Source: Chrysoporthe austroafricana
Taxonomy: Eukaryota; Ascomycota; Sordariomycetes; Diaporthales; Cryphonectriaceae
Assembly: GCA_001051155.2 (NCBI GenBank)
Contig: JYIP02000007.1
Span: forward strand, 3,722,342 to 3,786,341
DNA: 64,000 nt
Direction: 5' to 3'
Below are positions 32,025 through 42,593 of the stretch, one piece after another; within the stretch, counting starts at the first letter, position 1, and each line of letters starts with the position of its first letter. Below the pieces are notes generated by a model. That model searched no databases. It was not told the origin of the DNA and saw only the letters and a list, made by a program, of their open reading frames with translations. Position numbers and translations under genes: made by a program.

Positions 32025-33782
32025 CTACTGCCCATCGATCTCCTCAAGCTTTGCTTTGGCCTTTGCCACACCTTGGTTCTCAATACTGGTCAATAGGTGA
32101 CCGATACCTGTAGTCTCGTATTGAGAGAATTGCCAAGCATAGAGGTTGGCCTCGAAGAGACCATCAACTTCTTCTAACGATCTTCCCTGTACATCAAAAG
32201 AATGTTGAAATATGGGGGGATTCACAAAAGGATCAGTAAGGCATGATATATTTGGTGAGACTGACCTTGAGTTCCGGAAAGAAAAAGACACTCCAAATAA
32301 CTCCAAATGCGGCAACGGACCCAAATATCCATCCGACATTGACTCCCATCTGGGGAAGCAGGTACGGGGTCACGAAAGTGACAAGAAACGCTGCGGCAAC
32401 ATCAATGGCAGTTCCAAATGCCTAGATCGTTTTTGATCAGCAGCCGCGAGAAATAGCAGGATGGTGCAGCCAATGCCTACCCCAAATCATCAAGGGCCGG
32501 CGCCCAATCAGGTCAAATAAGATCACTGCCATAACGCAGCCGATGAACGCAGAGACCTGCCCAAGAGTGGAGTACATAAATGCCAAGGCACCGAGGCCCT
32601 GCTGAACATAGAATGTAGCCCCGTACGACTGAACGAATTGGCTTCCATTGGTTTGTTCGAGGACAAACAATGTAGCGGTGATCTATGTGAAACAAGTCAG
32701 AACTAAGCCGTAAATAGATGGGAAATAGTCGAAGGAGATGACATGATGTGCATTTATAACTTTTGCCTTTTTTTTACACTCACCCAGGTTCTTCGGATAT
32801 ACTTCCTGCTGAAGAGATCCAACCAGCTGCCTTGGTCGGCAGCATCAGACTCTTCGATGAACTCCTCTAGCATATCCACCTCTACCTGCGTAGCTCCGCT
32901 ATCAACATCAAGCTTAGACCGCAATTGATCAAGATTAGCCTTAGCACGTTCCTTGCGACCTTTCAGGAGCAGCCAGCGAGGCGACTCTTTAGTAAAGGGT
33001 AATAAGAGAAGCAACCCGACAGCTGGAATAAGCTGCATGCTGATAGGTATGATCCAACCCTTACTGCCCATCTCTGTGGCATAGGCGCGGGACATGCCGG
33101 CACCCCACAGATTGCCTAACCCGCTTATCATGACAAGGGACCCGGTCAGAGCTCCACGCGAGGGGGCCGGCGCGATCTCAGCAGTGTAAGAAGGTACTGC
33201 ATTTTCAACAAGACCGACAGCGTAATAAGCGACAATACGCCCTACGGTGAATTGGGCCCACTCGGCAGATGTAAGTTCGACTGTAGTCAAGACTTTTGCG
33301 TCAGTGGTTTTCCGAATCCTGAGAACATCAATGGATAGATTATTCCTACTGATAGTAGCAACGATCTGAATTATCGCGGCGAGGTACATCGTCTTCTGAT
33401 AACCAACGCGTTTAATGATGGGCTCAGAGGTAAAGCAACCCAGAATCTTCCCAATGCACGGGAAAGAGTTCATCATTGATGCGCGTGGTTGAGGCAGAGA
33501 GAATTTGCCATCTGTATTTTGGACGCCAAAGCGGGAGAGGAAGGATGGAAGAGCCTGAAGTGAACCGAAAGAACCCGTATCACTAGATAAGGTCAGCAAC
33601 AAATATGGATCCAGGCGATTCACAGCATGCAAGACACTCCAAACTATCTATAAAAAAAGATGAAGAAAGTAAGGACGATGATTGCCAATAACTCACATGC
33701 CAAATAGAAGAGCACCTTGAAGGAAGACGGCGCAGCAGAAGAGGACATATGGCGTCATGGAACGCCATGCTTCCACAGCCAT
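32025..33782 (-). pseudogene. MFS sugar transporter, probably defective (missing block around TM8-9)
   Basis: Exons fitted from splice signals: 33782-33697, 33582-33350, 33280-32784, 32682-32481, 32421-32266 and 32186-32025. The second intron (33349-33281, 69 bp) contains no stop. Sugar-porter signatures: LLFG-[I]DTGSFGSL, GRIVAYYAVGLVENAVPSY, TKESPRWLLLKGR, FVQSYGATFY, DLIGRRPLMIWG and PELKGRSLEEVDGLF. After LMIWG the reading frame cannot be joined to exon 5 by the visible donor/acceptor (32480 to 32422): phases differ. About 60-70 residues expected between TM8 and the AFGTAIDVAAAFLVTF helix are absent. I read this as an internal deletion. It is convergent with the sulfatase and divergent from the GH43-like gene, so it was probably co-regulated with a sugar-catabolic group. 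Confidence 0.78.
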
Positions 33783-34594
33783 GGTAGCTAGCAGCTGGTA
33801 TTGTTGCGCCGACGTAGAAGAGCTTGGCGAGAGAGTAAGACAGATGCAGTCAGGTTCTAGAAGATGATGAACAAGTGAGAATGACAACAGCGACCTCAAA
33901 GATCTCCAACATTTTGTAGGAATACCGTAAAAAGTGTAAAATGTGCTTCTCCGCAAGAAGGCGTTAAACCCCCCCCACCACGGATTCCCGCCCGCAGCAT
34001 AATTTATTAACAAGCGGGGGTTGGCCCCACGCTTGACCAGGTAGGTGGATGACTACGGCGTAGTAAATCATTGCGACTCCCTGCGGCTCTCGGGGCATTT
34101 AGTGGCGAAGGCGCAACGTTCGCTTGTCGCCAGTCTAGCTCGGTCTATTACCCCACAGTAGAGCGGGTCGGGCCTATGGTAAGAAGCCGCAATACGGTCA
34201 GAGATGAGCGCGAGGTCAGCAGCAGCCTCGCAAAGAGTGGAGGATTTGTAACCAGGCGGCGAGTCTCGCAGGAGAAGTCTACCGAACCGCTCAAGGTACC
34301 AGCGATTTCATAGCTTCTTAAGTGACTAGCCCCTAGACATTGATGTAATATAGGATTGTGCTGCCAGGGTTCCCCTCTTCTCGGTCCATACGACTGCATC
34401 CCATGCGGCTATCGGGCTCCAAAGGTTGAACACCCGATGCAATGGGAGGACTTGTATATATGAAGAGGATGAGAGGAGAGGCCAAACTCCCAGACAATTC
34501 ATAACCTTATCTGGGCGCTGAATGGGTTTACAGCCAACGAGCTGAACACGAAGCTTATCGCAACACTCGAGGCTTTTTTTTTTTTCAAGACAAA
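33783..34594. promoter_or_regulatory. Divergent intergenic region between transporter and GH43-like gene
   Basis: About 0.8 kb shared by two head-to-head genes. A TATA-like tatatatgaa lies at about 34454, some 140 bp upstream of the GH43-like ATG, and the 5' leader has a T10-type tract just before the start. No specific operator recognised. Co-regulation is inferred from orientation only. Confidence 0.35.
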
Positions 34595-36262
34595 ATGTGT
34601 GCTCCCCTCTTCCAGAGCATTTGCGCGCTCCTCTGCTGGCTCTCTTTCGCAGCGTGTGGAAGCCTGTCGGCCACATATATCAATTTCGCAACGACGGATA
34701 TATTGAGCGGAGATGATGGCCTCCCTAGCCATCCGCTCCAGCCGGATTACGGCAAGTGGACCTACCCTATTACGACTGAGGGCAGTGGTCGGGAGCAGGT
34801 CGAGGCACACTTGACCTTTTTTGAAGGCAGGTACTGGATGCACGCAGCAACTTGGGGCTGCGGTGGTTCTAATCTTATCTACGGTATAATAATCGACATC
34901 GACTATGCCGCTATTCCGCTTTATCCTCCTGGCGACTATGGGGCTGATGGCAATTGTGGTATTAAATCCTACTCATCAGAGGATTTCACCAACTGGCAAC
35001 TCGAGAGCTTCTACCAGCCCTCAATCGACGTTGCCAACGTCACTAAGCCAGTCGTGCGCTACAGTGATGAGACGGGCATGTATGTCATGATCATGAGCAC
35101 TACTAGTAGCGCCACAGAGAACTTCTGGTTTGCCACCTCCAAGAACCCTGGTGGTCCCTGGACGAATCCGCCGCGAAAGATGGAAGGATCTCATATATCC
35201 CATGACTTTGACATCGCACGAGGACCAGAGGGAACCCATTATATTGCCACAGATGTTGTCTACACAGCGGACGAGATTGCTGAGCTGGCAAAGTGGGAAA
35301 CACCTACCTGGGACATATGGGTTCAACAGCTCTCTCCGAACTTGACTTCTACAATCGGGACAAACGCCACATCAGTTCGAGTCCGGACTGCGCAACAGCT
35401 CATGGCGCAAAATCTCACGCTGGAAGCGACTGGGTTCTTCTACCATGATGAATACTGGTATCTACTTTTCGGATTCACTTGCCAGAATTGCCCCGGCTAC
35501 ATTTATTACTTCTACGCTAAGGATCCTCTGGGCCCTTATATCGATGGCGGTTTTCTTTCTCGGGATGGTTGCGGCGGCCAGAACAAGGGCGCTAATGTCC
35601 TTCCGATTCCAGGCGGAGGTGAGATCATACTTTCTGGTGTGCTTGGGTATCGAACAAGCCCGACAAACATATACTACGACAACGTTATGTGGCATGGAGA
35701 CAACCAACAAGCCGCATCAAGCACCTTCTTCTTCCCTTTAAAATTCAACGATGATCACACAATCAAGCCATTCACGTGTCCAACCCAAATCCAGATTCCA
35801 CTTATGACGAATCTAACGAACTCGCCTTCACCGCCGGTACCATACCAGCTCGACTGTCGTATTATGAATGGCCGAGACGTCGTGCAGCATTTCAATCCCG
35901 CTCGATCAGCCTCATATGTCGAGTTTCCGGTTTGGCAACGGACATGGAACTTTGGACCGACTACGAATGCCGGCCCAGTATTGGATGGTGGTCTGAGTGT
36001 TCGCGTTGCGTTTTCGGATGGCGATGACGCAATTTTCAACTGGCCATCGAGCAACATATCTTGGGCACCAGACAAAATCTCCTTGCCTCTTGGTGATACA
36101 AAATCGATTGAGAGCATCGAATTGAGTACCAACGCCACGAACGGCTGCTACGGCACGCTAGCAGCACCACGCACGGAGTCGAGCAATGCTTACGGCACCG
36201 TCTTCGGAGACAACTTTAAGGAATCGCCGGACGCGGAAATGTATATACATGCGTTGTGGTAA
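34595..36262 (+). CDS. Secreted GH43-like five-bladed beta-propeller glycosidase
   Basis: Single-exon ORF, 555 aa, with an N-terminal signal peptide (SICALLCWLSFAACGSLSA). Propeller-type strands recur: EAHLTFFEGRYWMHAATWGCGG, SYSSEDFTNWQLES, NVTKPVVRYSDETGMYVM, FDIARGPEGTHYIATDVVY, NLTLEATGFFYHDEYWYLLFG, GYIYYFYAKDPLGPY. This alternation of strand, D/E, aromatic and 'SxDFxNW' motifs is typical of GH43/clan-F related enzymes. The C-terminal ~120 residues form a beta-rich accessory region. Many NxS/T sites suggest N-glycosylation. I cannot assign the catalytic triad with certainty nor the substrate (arabinan, galactan or xylan side chains are options). It is the only fully intact member of the carbohydrate group. 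Confidence 0.68.
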   Translation: MCAPLFQSICALLCWLSFAACGSLSATYINFATTDILSGDDGLPSHPLQPDYGKWTYPITTEGSGREQVEAHLTFFEGRYWMHAATWGCGGSNLIYGIIIDIDYAAIPLYPPGDYGADGNCGIKSYSSEDFTNWQLESFYQPSIDVANVTKPVVRYSDETGMYVMIMSTTSSATENFWFATSKNPGGPWTNPPRKMEGSHISHDFDIARGPEGTHYIATDVVYTADEIAELAKWETPTWDIWVQQLSPNLTSTIGTNATSVRVRTAQQLMAQNLTLEATGFFYHDEYWYLLFGFTCQNCPGYIYYFYAKDPLGPYIDGGFLSRDGCGGQNKGANVLPIPGGGEIILSGVLGYRTSPTNIYYDNVMWHGDNQQAASSTFFFPLKFNDDHTIKPFTCPTQIQIPLMTNLTNSPSPPVPYQLDCRIMNGRDVVQHFNPARSASYVEFPVWQRTWNFGPTTNAGPVLDGGLSVRVAFSDGDDAIFNWPSSNISWAPDKISLPLGDTKSIESIELSTNATNGCYGTLAAPRTESSNAYGTVFGDNFKESPDAEMYIHALW

Positions 36263-38686
36263 CGATTGGATGTGGTACTTTCGTAGCCCAGTAGGATAAT
36301 AGTATCTCCCTGCCAATGTTGGTTGCCCACTACTGGTACTTGTACAGTAGTAGAGCACGTCACACAGTGAATAAAGGCACTAAATTCTTCGACAGGACGC
36401 GCGCTCAAGCAGCTGCGATAATTGGACTAGCTATGGAGACCCCGTAGAACCTAAAAAGCACGACAGCTAAGAAAAGCATGAGAAATTAGACAAGCATAGC
36501 GCCAACATAGGGGTGTTCTGGAGGCTAGACGCAAAAACAGTAAGCCTTGACGTGCTACAATACACAACCACATGCGATTTGCTGCCCGTTCTCCTGTTCC
36601 TGCAACATGACCTATCAAAATCTGATATGCTACCAGTACATGCGAGGCTGCGTCTTTCAGAGCCAACGTGCGCACCCGTCACTTTACGCCAGTTCTGGAT
36701 TCTGGTAATTATGGATGACATTGGCGTAAGTAGTGAGGGTTCGGGGAGAAGCTAGAGTAGAATGGAAAGCTATCATCGCAACATCTGTGCTGCACTTGTC
36801 TAGAGTGTCCGCGAACAACTGGATTGAACGGATTTCAAGGACCTTCGGAAGTGATTACTTGAATCTTCAAGGAATTGCTGAAGTCAGCCTACTTACTACT
36901 GTTGCCTTTAACCTGGCTAGTGGTAATTTGGTCACTCTCCTATGTGAATTTGTTAAAGGAACTGGAAAAGTTGATAGCTGTTTACCTGAGGCGTCCTAGG
37001 TTTTTTATGTGGAGAGTGTACCGAAGTAATGCTAAGTTTCTAGACTCTAGCTCCTTCTTTATCTAGTGTTGGCTATGATTGTGAGTCGCTCACGTCCTCT
37101 ATCTTTTGTGCTGAAGCAGCTACTCGTATATTCTGGTAACGGCACGGGTAGGTCATGATAGTGGCCTGTGTGTTGCTGGGGAGGCTAGTAATTGAGATGG
37201 TTCAGCTAGCTTTATGATTACGGTGATATGGCTTTGGGTGGGTCTAAGTTACTAGGTTTGGGTTCTGTCAAGAGATGATTTCCTAGTGTTTAAGTAATTT
37301 CTGATACCAATCTGCTCTTGCTTCTGTCTACCCATTTGCCTTAACGCTGCTGATTCCGGTAGTATGATTTTACTACTAGGTAGCTAGCTTGGAGGCTATT
37401 CTCCAAGTGTTTAGTATCCTATCTCAGTTGACGGCGCATATTAAGCATGAGTTTCTATCACATGGCAAACTGGCATTGACGTGTGGCAACTTATCGGACT
37501 TCAGGGGACCTGTTAACGCCCGATCCCTTATCAATCAATATCCAATGGGTTGCCTTTATATTCACTCCTTAAGTCGCTTTGGGTGAGCTAAAGTTAAAAA
37601 CTCCTGGTGCCCAGCCGAAGCTGAAGCGAGAAGGATAGACTGATATACATCAACGACAGTACCGAGGCTAAGGACCAGTGCCGCTAACCGAATCAAGCCC
37701 GTTGTGAATTTTGGGGTTTTGCAATAGTTAGCCTGCCATAGGTGCCGTAGCGATGGTGCTACGCTGGTCCAGCAGTTAAGGGCCACCTATGCCCGTGCCT
37801 CATGCAAAACCCTTTTATCATCCATTGAAAAAAAGCCCCCAGTTAAGTTGTGTGCGCATACACCCAACCGCGTACGTCGTAATAAGTGGTCTGGGCGCCC
37901 GTCGTTTGCTGAATAAGGCGCTGCTAATGATTACGTTGTATGCGAGAGTAACCCACCGCTACGTCGCCCTATTGATAAAGATAAAGGCACCATATTACAC
38001 GCACTTACATGATGATCCATGAGGCACTATACAGTACCGTAACTTTGCCGCCTGTCAGTTACTTAATTGCTGACTCCCACAGTCTGCAGATGAGACAGTC
38101 AACTCGAAACGAAACCAGATCTACTGTACAGTACATAGTCACAGCAATGACTGAGCGAGTCAGGTGAGGCTACGTTGCTTGCCCGACATCCCCACCACCT
38201 AAAGTCACGTTGTGAAGAGGTTTGGAGGTGAAAGACTGCGTGTACTAAGAATTGTTTGTCGACTGTCCAAACCCTTTACATGATAACATCTGCGCACCTT
38301 GCAGCCCATCTGCTGAAAAGGTAGAAATGCGCAATCGCATGGGGACAAAATAGGCTGAGGAAGGCGTGCACTAGTTTCGCTTTGTCGACGCCTAAGGCTA
38401 TTGCGAAGGTGGTAGCAGCTTGCTAAGAGAGAAGTGCAAGATACAACACAAAAAGAGCCGATCTAGAGCAGAGAACTACACCGACCGATTAATAACTGTT
38501 GAGATTCCTCAGGTGAAGAGTGATATCATGGGACCCCTGGTATGGTTCTGTGTATGATAGACGTGGAAGAGCCCCCTTGAGAGTATTTGGTGCTGTGCTT
38601 TGTGCTTCACCATTAGCTTCGTTACCGAAAATGTAACCTTGGCCGATCTATAATGACTCCCCGAAACTGCTGTGCCATATATATTC
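36263..38686. other. Gene-free stretch, 2.4 kb
   Basis: Slightly AT-richer than the surrounding repeats. ORFs are short and featureless; I find no domain, array or terminal repeat. It separates the GH43-like gene from the pirin gene and may hold 3' UTRs and decayed sequence. No copies of modules A, B or C seen. Confidence 0.5.
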
Positions 38687-39625
38687 CTAGAATACCGCAT
38701 TGCTTTTCCAACGATTCATCAGGCGAAATCTATTCGATCCTGTCCTATAATCCAAAATCACCTGCTCCAGGCCTTCCTCGCTAGCACTCACAAACGGGCC
38801 CATGCGGTGCACTTGCTGTCCGTCCAACGGAGCTCCAGCAATCAATAATAACCTCGCTTTATTTTCGCCCGCGTTGTCGATCTGTATACCCTGCCCGTCC
38901 CGATTCATGAAGAAGGTCTCATGGGGGCTACCTTGCGATCCTGAAATACTCGGCGTTCCCTCAAGGACATGAACAAAGGCTGCCCATTTTTCAGGTATTG
39001 GGTGGAGGACCGGGCCGGCCCTAGATGCGAGTGTGATATCGAAGTACCATACTGGCGTCCGTGTCCAGACAGGCGCTGATGCACCGAATGACTCCCCAGC
39101 AATCACTTTCACCTCAACCCCAGGCACGGGCCGAGAGACAGGGCATTGGCTGGCCGGAACATCCTTATATGCTGCGGAATCATCCAAATTGGTCTTTGGC
39201 AGCGCAACCCACAGCTGGATGCCCTTGCTGCGGTTTGTACCGGGGTCCACAACTGGGGTTTCACTATGCATAATCCCTGAGCCGGCGCGCATGACTTGCA
39301 TGTCGCCAGGATGCAAAGTTCCCTTGTTCCCATTGCTGTCTTGATGCACGATCGAGCCCTCCAATATATAGCTCATTGTCTCTTGGCCAGCGTGAGGGTG
39401 ATCACCGAAGCCATGGTTCCGACCTACTGACTCTAGATCATCGAGGAGGAGAACTGAGAAACGTCAGATATGCCCTCGACGAGAAACACGGCTCTACTGA
39501 CATGGCATAAACTCGGAAAATTCACCAGAGCCAATAGGCTGGAAAATTTTCACGCCCATCTGTCCATGCGGGGGCTTCAAGAGTTGCCTGAGAATCGTTC
39601 TGGGATTGCCACTTGAGGTAGACAT
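38687..39625 (-). CDS. Pirin family protein, 2 exons
   Basis: Exon 1 is 39625-39502 and exon 2 is 39453-38687; the 48-bp intron (donor GTCAGT, acceptor CTCAG) joins in phase, giving about 296 aa. Starts MSTSSGNPRTILRQLL, then FLLLDDLES. The N-terminal cupin has the metal ligands DHPHAGQET (two His) and GIMHSE (His and Glu), with the HPGDMQVMRAGSGIMHSE motif diagnostic of pirins. The C-terminal cupin includes VHVLEGTPSISG and LLLIAGAPL. Pirins are iron-binding nuclear or cytosolic bicupins acting as redox-sensitive transcription cofactors or quercetinase-like dioxygenases; which applies here cannot be told. Frame intact. The promoter side (39626 on) carries no obvious motif. Confidence 0.92.
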
Positions 39626-39639
39626 TTTGGTGTATGGTA

Positions 39640-40400
39640 GCTGCACCGTCAATGCGGCGTCTACTTGGTATTCGAGATAATCGGGTCGCAGTCGACTAGA
39701 AGGTTGCGCTTCGAGACTGCTGACGATCGGGCACTGATGTTTATAGGAGTTTTCCGACAGCCTTCCCTAAGGTGCTGGTACAGTGCTATCATATCTAAGT
39801 TCATTGTAAGCTTTTATGAATTATTATAAGCATTGGTTCAGAACAGCAGCAAATGAATTCGGGCTAACGATTATAAATCATTTAGTCTGCCACACGGGGC
39901 GGCGTTAGTGGATTTAGCTGCACGGTGTAAGGGGTTCGGCGGAGCATAAGCTCCGAACTCCGTTCTCAGCCAGATTTCGTATAGTGTCAATAACAAGCAG
40001 AGAACCGACCAATAGACCCTCATCTTTCAGACCCTCAATCCTACCGTTTCACCCGTTCAGGGATTTTGACAGGTATCCAATCGGGCCCCGGTCCGTGCCG
40101 CCCGGTCCGTGCCGCCCGGTTGTCCGCCGCACGCCACCCACCTTTTCGCCCTCCTCTCCGTAGGGAAATGTGTGCCGTCCCCGCTCGCTCAATCAGCAGG
40201 CTATCGAATGATCAGAACCTGGTACATAGCTGTATATTGATAGCGGACAATTCGAGATATGTCTGCGAGGGTGAAGGATCGCCTTCGACAAGGTTCGGCA
40301 CTTGTATCGTCATACCTGTTTGAAACGTACGGGAAGGGCGCTGTCAACATATTGCGTCGCATAGGACGTTATCGCACCTCTCGGAGTGGCCGGAGCAGTC
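39640..40400. other. Gene-free spacer
   Basis: Pirin upstream region and unrecognised sequence; three 'gtccgtgccgcccg'-type short repeats near 40090-40120. No gene supported. Confidence 0.4.
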
Positions 40401-40419
40401 AATAGACCTGCTACTTATC

Positions 40420-40487
40420 TCGACCCTTGCCTAGCATAAACCTTTTGACGTACCAGGTACTTGTGCTACTTGGGTGTTCATTACAAC
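40420..40487 (+). mobile_element. LTR 3'-end fragment
   Basis: 'cctagcataaacc', 'ttgacgtaccaggtacttg' and 'tgctacttgggtgttcatta' match the 3' end of the LTRs at 42593 and 49417 and the solo LTR at 59742. It ends ATTACA, then repeat A begins within ~30 bp. The 5' limit is not definable. Confidence 0.7.
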
Positions 40488-40517
40488 ACAGCTATGCCCT
40501 GCACGATCACAGCCGAG

Positions 40518-41285
40518 CAGGCTTATATCCGACTATAGCCGAACCACGTGGATCACCCGCACTAGTATGGATATACGCGCTCTTGAGCTGTTGCGGCTCC
40601 TGTTTTGTCGAGGCCACTCCTCCCCCTCCTCTGCTAGCGCTAGCTACATGGGCGGCATCATACCCCGCGGGCGCTCCCTCCTGCCTGGCTAGCTAGCTAT
40701 CCGCTTATATGCCGGCCGGCAAGGCCAGAGCAGGCATTATCATCATACCTTGTCGGCTGGCATCTCCCTAGCATGCCTTCTCATCGTCGTCGTCCTCCCC
40801 TATCGATATCAGCTGTCTGGATAATTTCGCCTTTCATAATGAGCTCCCCAGCATACTGCCTCCTCCTCTACTGACCCTAGCTGCCTGGGCGATAGCATAC
40901 TTCCTCCCTCGTAGCTAGTTGCGTATAGAGCATAACATCTCGCGGGCGCTCTTTCCTTTCCTGGCTGGCTGCCTATTTGCCGGCCGGCAGGCCAGAGCAA
41001 GCATTATATTTCGCAATTATGCTGCTACAGCCCTTCCTCCTACAGCTGCTCTCCTCCTATATCCTTCTTAACACTCTCCTCCCAACGCTATTCCTACAGC
41101 TCTCTTCCCGCAGCTCCTCTTATAGCTCGTCCTCCTACATCTCCCACGTCTGTTACAGCTTCCAGACCTCCTCTCTCCACACCTCCTACAGCTCGCACTT
41201 CACAGCTCCAAGAGCTCGCACAGCACAGCTCCTACCTGACCTCATCTTCGCACAGCCCGCACATCTTGCGCGCCGCAGAGGTTGG
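40518..41285 (-). repeat. Composite repeat A, inverted copy 6
   Basis: Reading on the minus strand from 41285: an array (41230-41040), then 'gccggccggcaaatagg' (~40990), 'gcgcccgcgagatgttatgc' (~40950), a second 'gccggccggcatataagc' (~40730) and 'gagcgcccgcggggtatgatg' (~40675). It ends in the terminal block, whose plus-strand text is tccgactatagccgaacc (40526-40543). Block order is conserved despite the inversion. Confidence 0.8.
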
Positions 41286-41309
41286 CCGGTATAAGAGAAG
41301 GAGTTATAC

Positions 41310-42095
41310 ATTTCGAAATTGGTTAGCAGAAGAGGAAGGCTATATATCTTACCTATCGTTATCTTTGTGTCGAGGCCTTGTCTGATTTGCTTTCTTACTT
41401 GCATTGTTATTGTTATCGTCTTCCCTGTACTATCATCCAAGTCCCCTTCGCGCGCATGGACAAGTAGTCCGTATTTTGAAGCTCGTTTCGTCTCCCCCTC
41501 CGTCCTTCTGTCCGTCTTCGCGCTATTCTTGGATATTTCTCTGTCATCCCGGATTGTTCTTCAGGTTTCCTTATCGCTACTAGTTTTCGCGTTGGTCTCT
41601 ATCGTTTTTTGCATCCCCCCCTCCCCCGGCTTATCATTCGTCCAAGTTCCTCTTCTCGACGGGCATATACAGAGACCCGGGCTGCAGTATTACAGTTCTG
41701 CTGCTACAACTCCCGTTGCCCCTCGTCTTCGCATAGCCCGCACAGCTCGCATAGCTGCCAGATGCCATGGCGCCCGCTGGAACGCGTCTCGTCGTCGCCG
41801 ATCTCGGGTTTGCGCGCGCGTATCCATGGTATATTCTTTTGTTATCTTTGGTTGTTTTCCACCGCCCCTCGTCACCCCGGGTTGTTTGTACCCGTCTCTT
41901 GACGTCCCCCCCTCCAGGCCTATCGTCAAGTGTCCGCGCCCCCCGGGCGGTGGCGGTGGTGGTGCAGCGCGTCGCCGTATGCGTATACGTGTTGAGGTTG
42001 GTCGGCGGAAGAGTCGTCTCATCGCCCCCCGTCGGTCTCAGGGCACTTTCTACGTCTGTCTTTCTTTTGTCGCCCCTAGATTTCTTTTACTTTTG
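41310..42095 (-). repeat. Module C/B copy, minus orientation
   Basis: 'cgcgcatggacaagtagtccgta', 'ccctccccc', 'caggcctatcgtcaagtgtccgcgcc' and 'ggtggtgcagcgcgtcgcc' are reverse complements of module C parts. The LTR element inserted at its end; module C sequence resumes at 49423, showing that the retrotransposon split a pre-existing repeat. Confidence 0.7.
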
Positions 42096-42103
42096 CCCTT
42101 AAG

Positions 42104-42593
42104 TGTTATGAACCAACGAACAGTTCAGGTCACAGGAACAGGCCGGATCAGTGGATCCAGGAACAACGTGGTACGGATCCAACATCCGCCGCAAGAAGAC
42201 CAATTATATAAAGACACCCGACTATCCGGGACTACCCAACCAAGGGTTAGGGATAGATAAGGATAAGGATTATAAGATTACCCAGTAAGCCAGTAAGCCA
42301 AGCTTACTAGCTTACCAGATAAGCAGATAATCCCGTACTGAAAAGCCGGATATATAAAACTGAATATTCCTTACTGTCAGATAGATTTCATAATTGCTTT
42401 TCAGTCGTTAATCTAAGTATTTCTCTAAATACTATTTCAGAGAAGTATCTAATACGGATAATGAATATTTAACGAATATTGAATACTTTCAAGAATTGTA
42501 TTTCCGTATATAAATAGTTATACTGCATACTACTTTTGCCTAGCATAAACTTCTGATATATTAAGTACTTGTGCTATTCGGGTATTCATTACA
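42104..42593 (+). repeat. 5' LTR of the Ty3/gypsy element
   Basis: 490 bp, starts TGTTATGAAC and ends CATTACA. TATA-like boxes at about 42206 and 42346 are candidate promoters for the element. Homologous over its ends to the solo LTR at 59742-60168. Confidence 0.92.

Noticed and set aside
33281..33349. Extra 23-residue loop in the transporter
   Set aside because: No stop, but GTAGGA to ACAG boundaries and family alignment favour a 69-bp intron.
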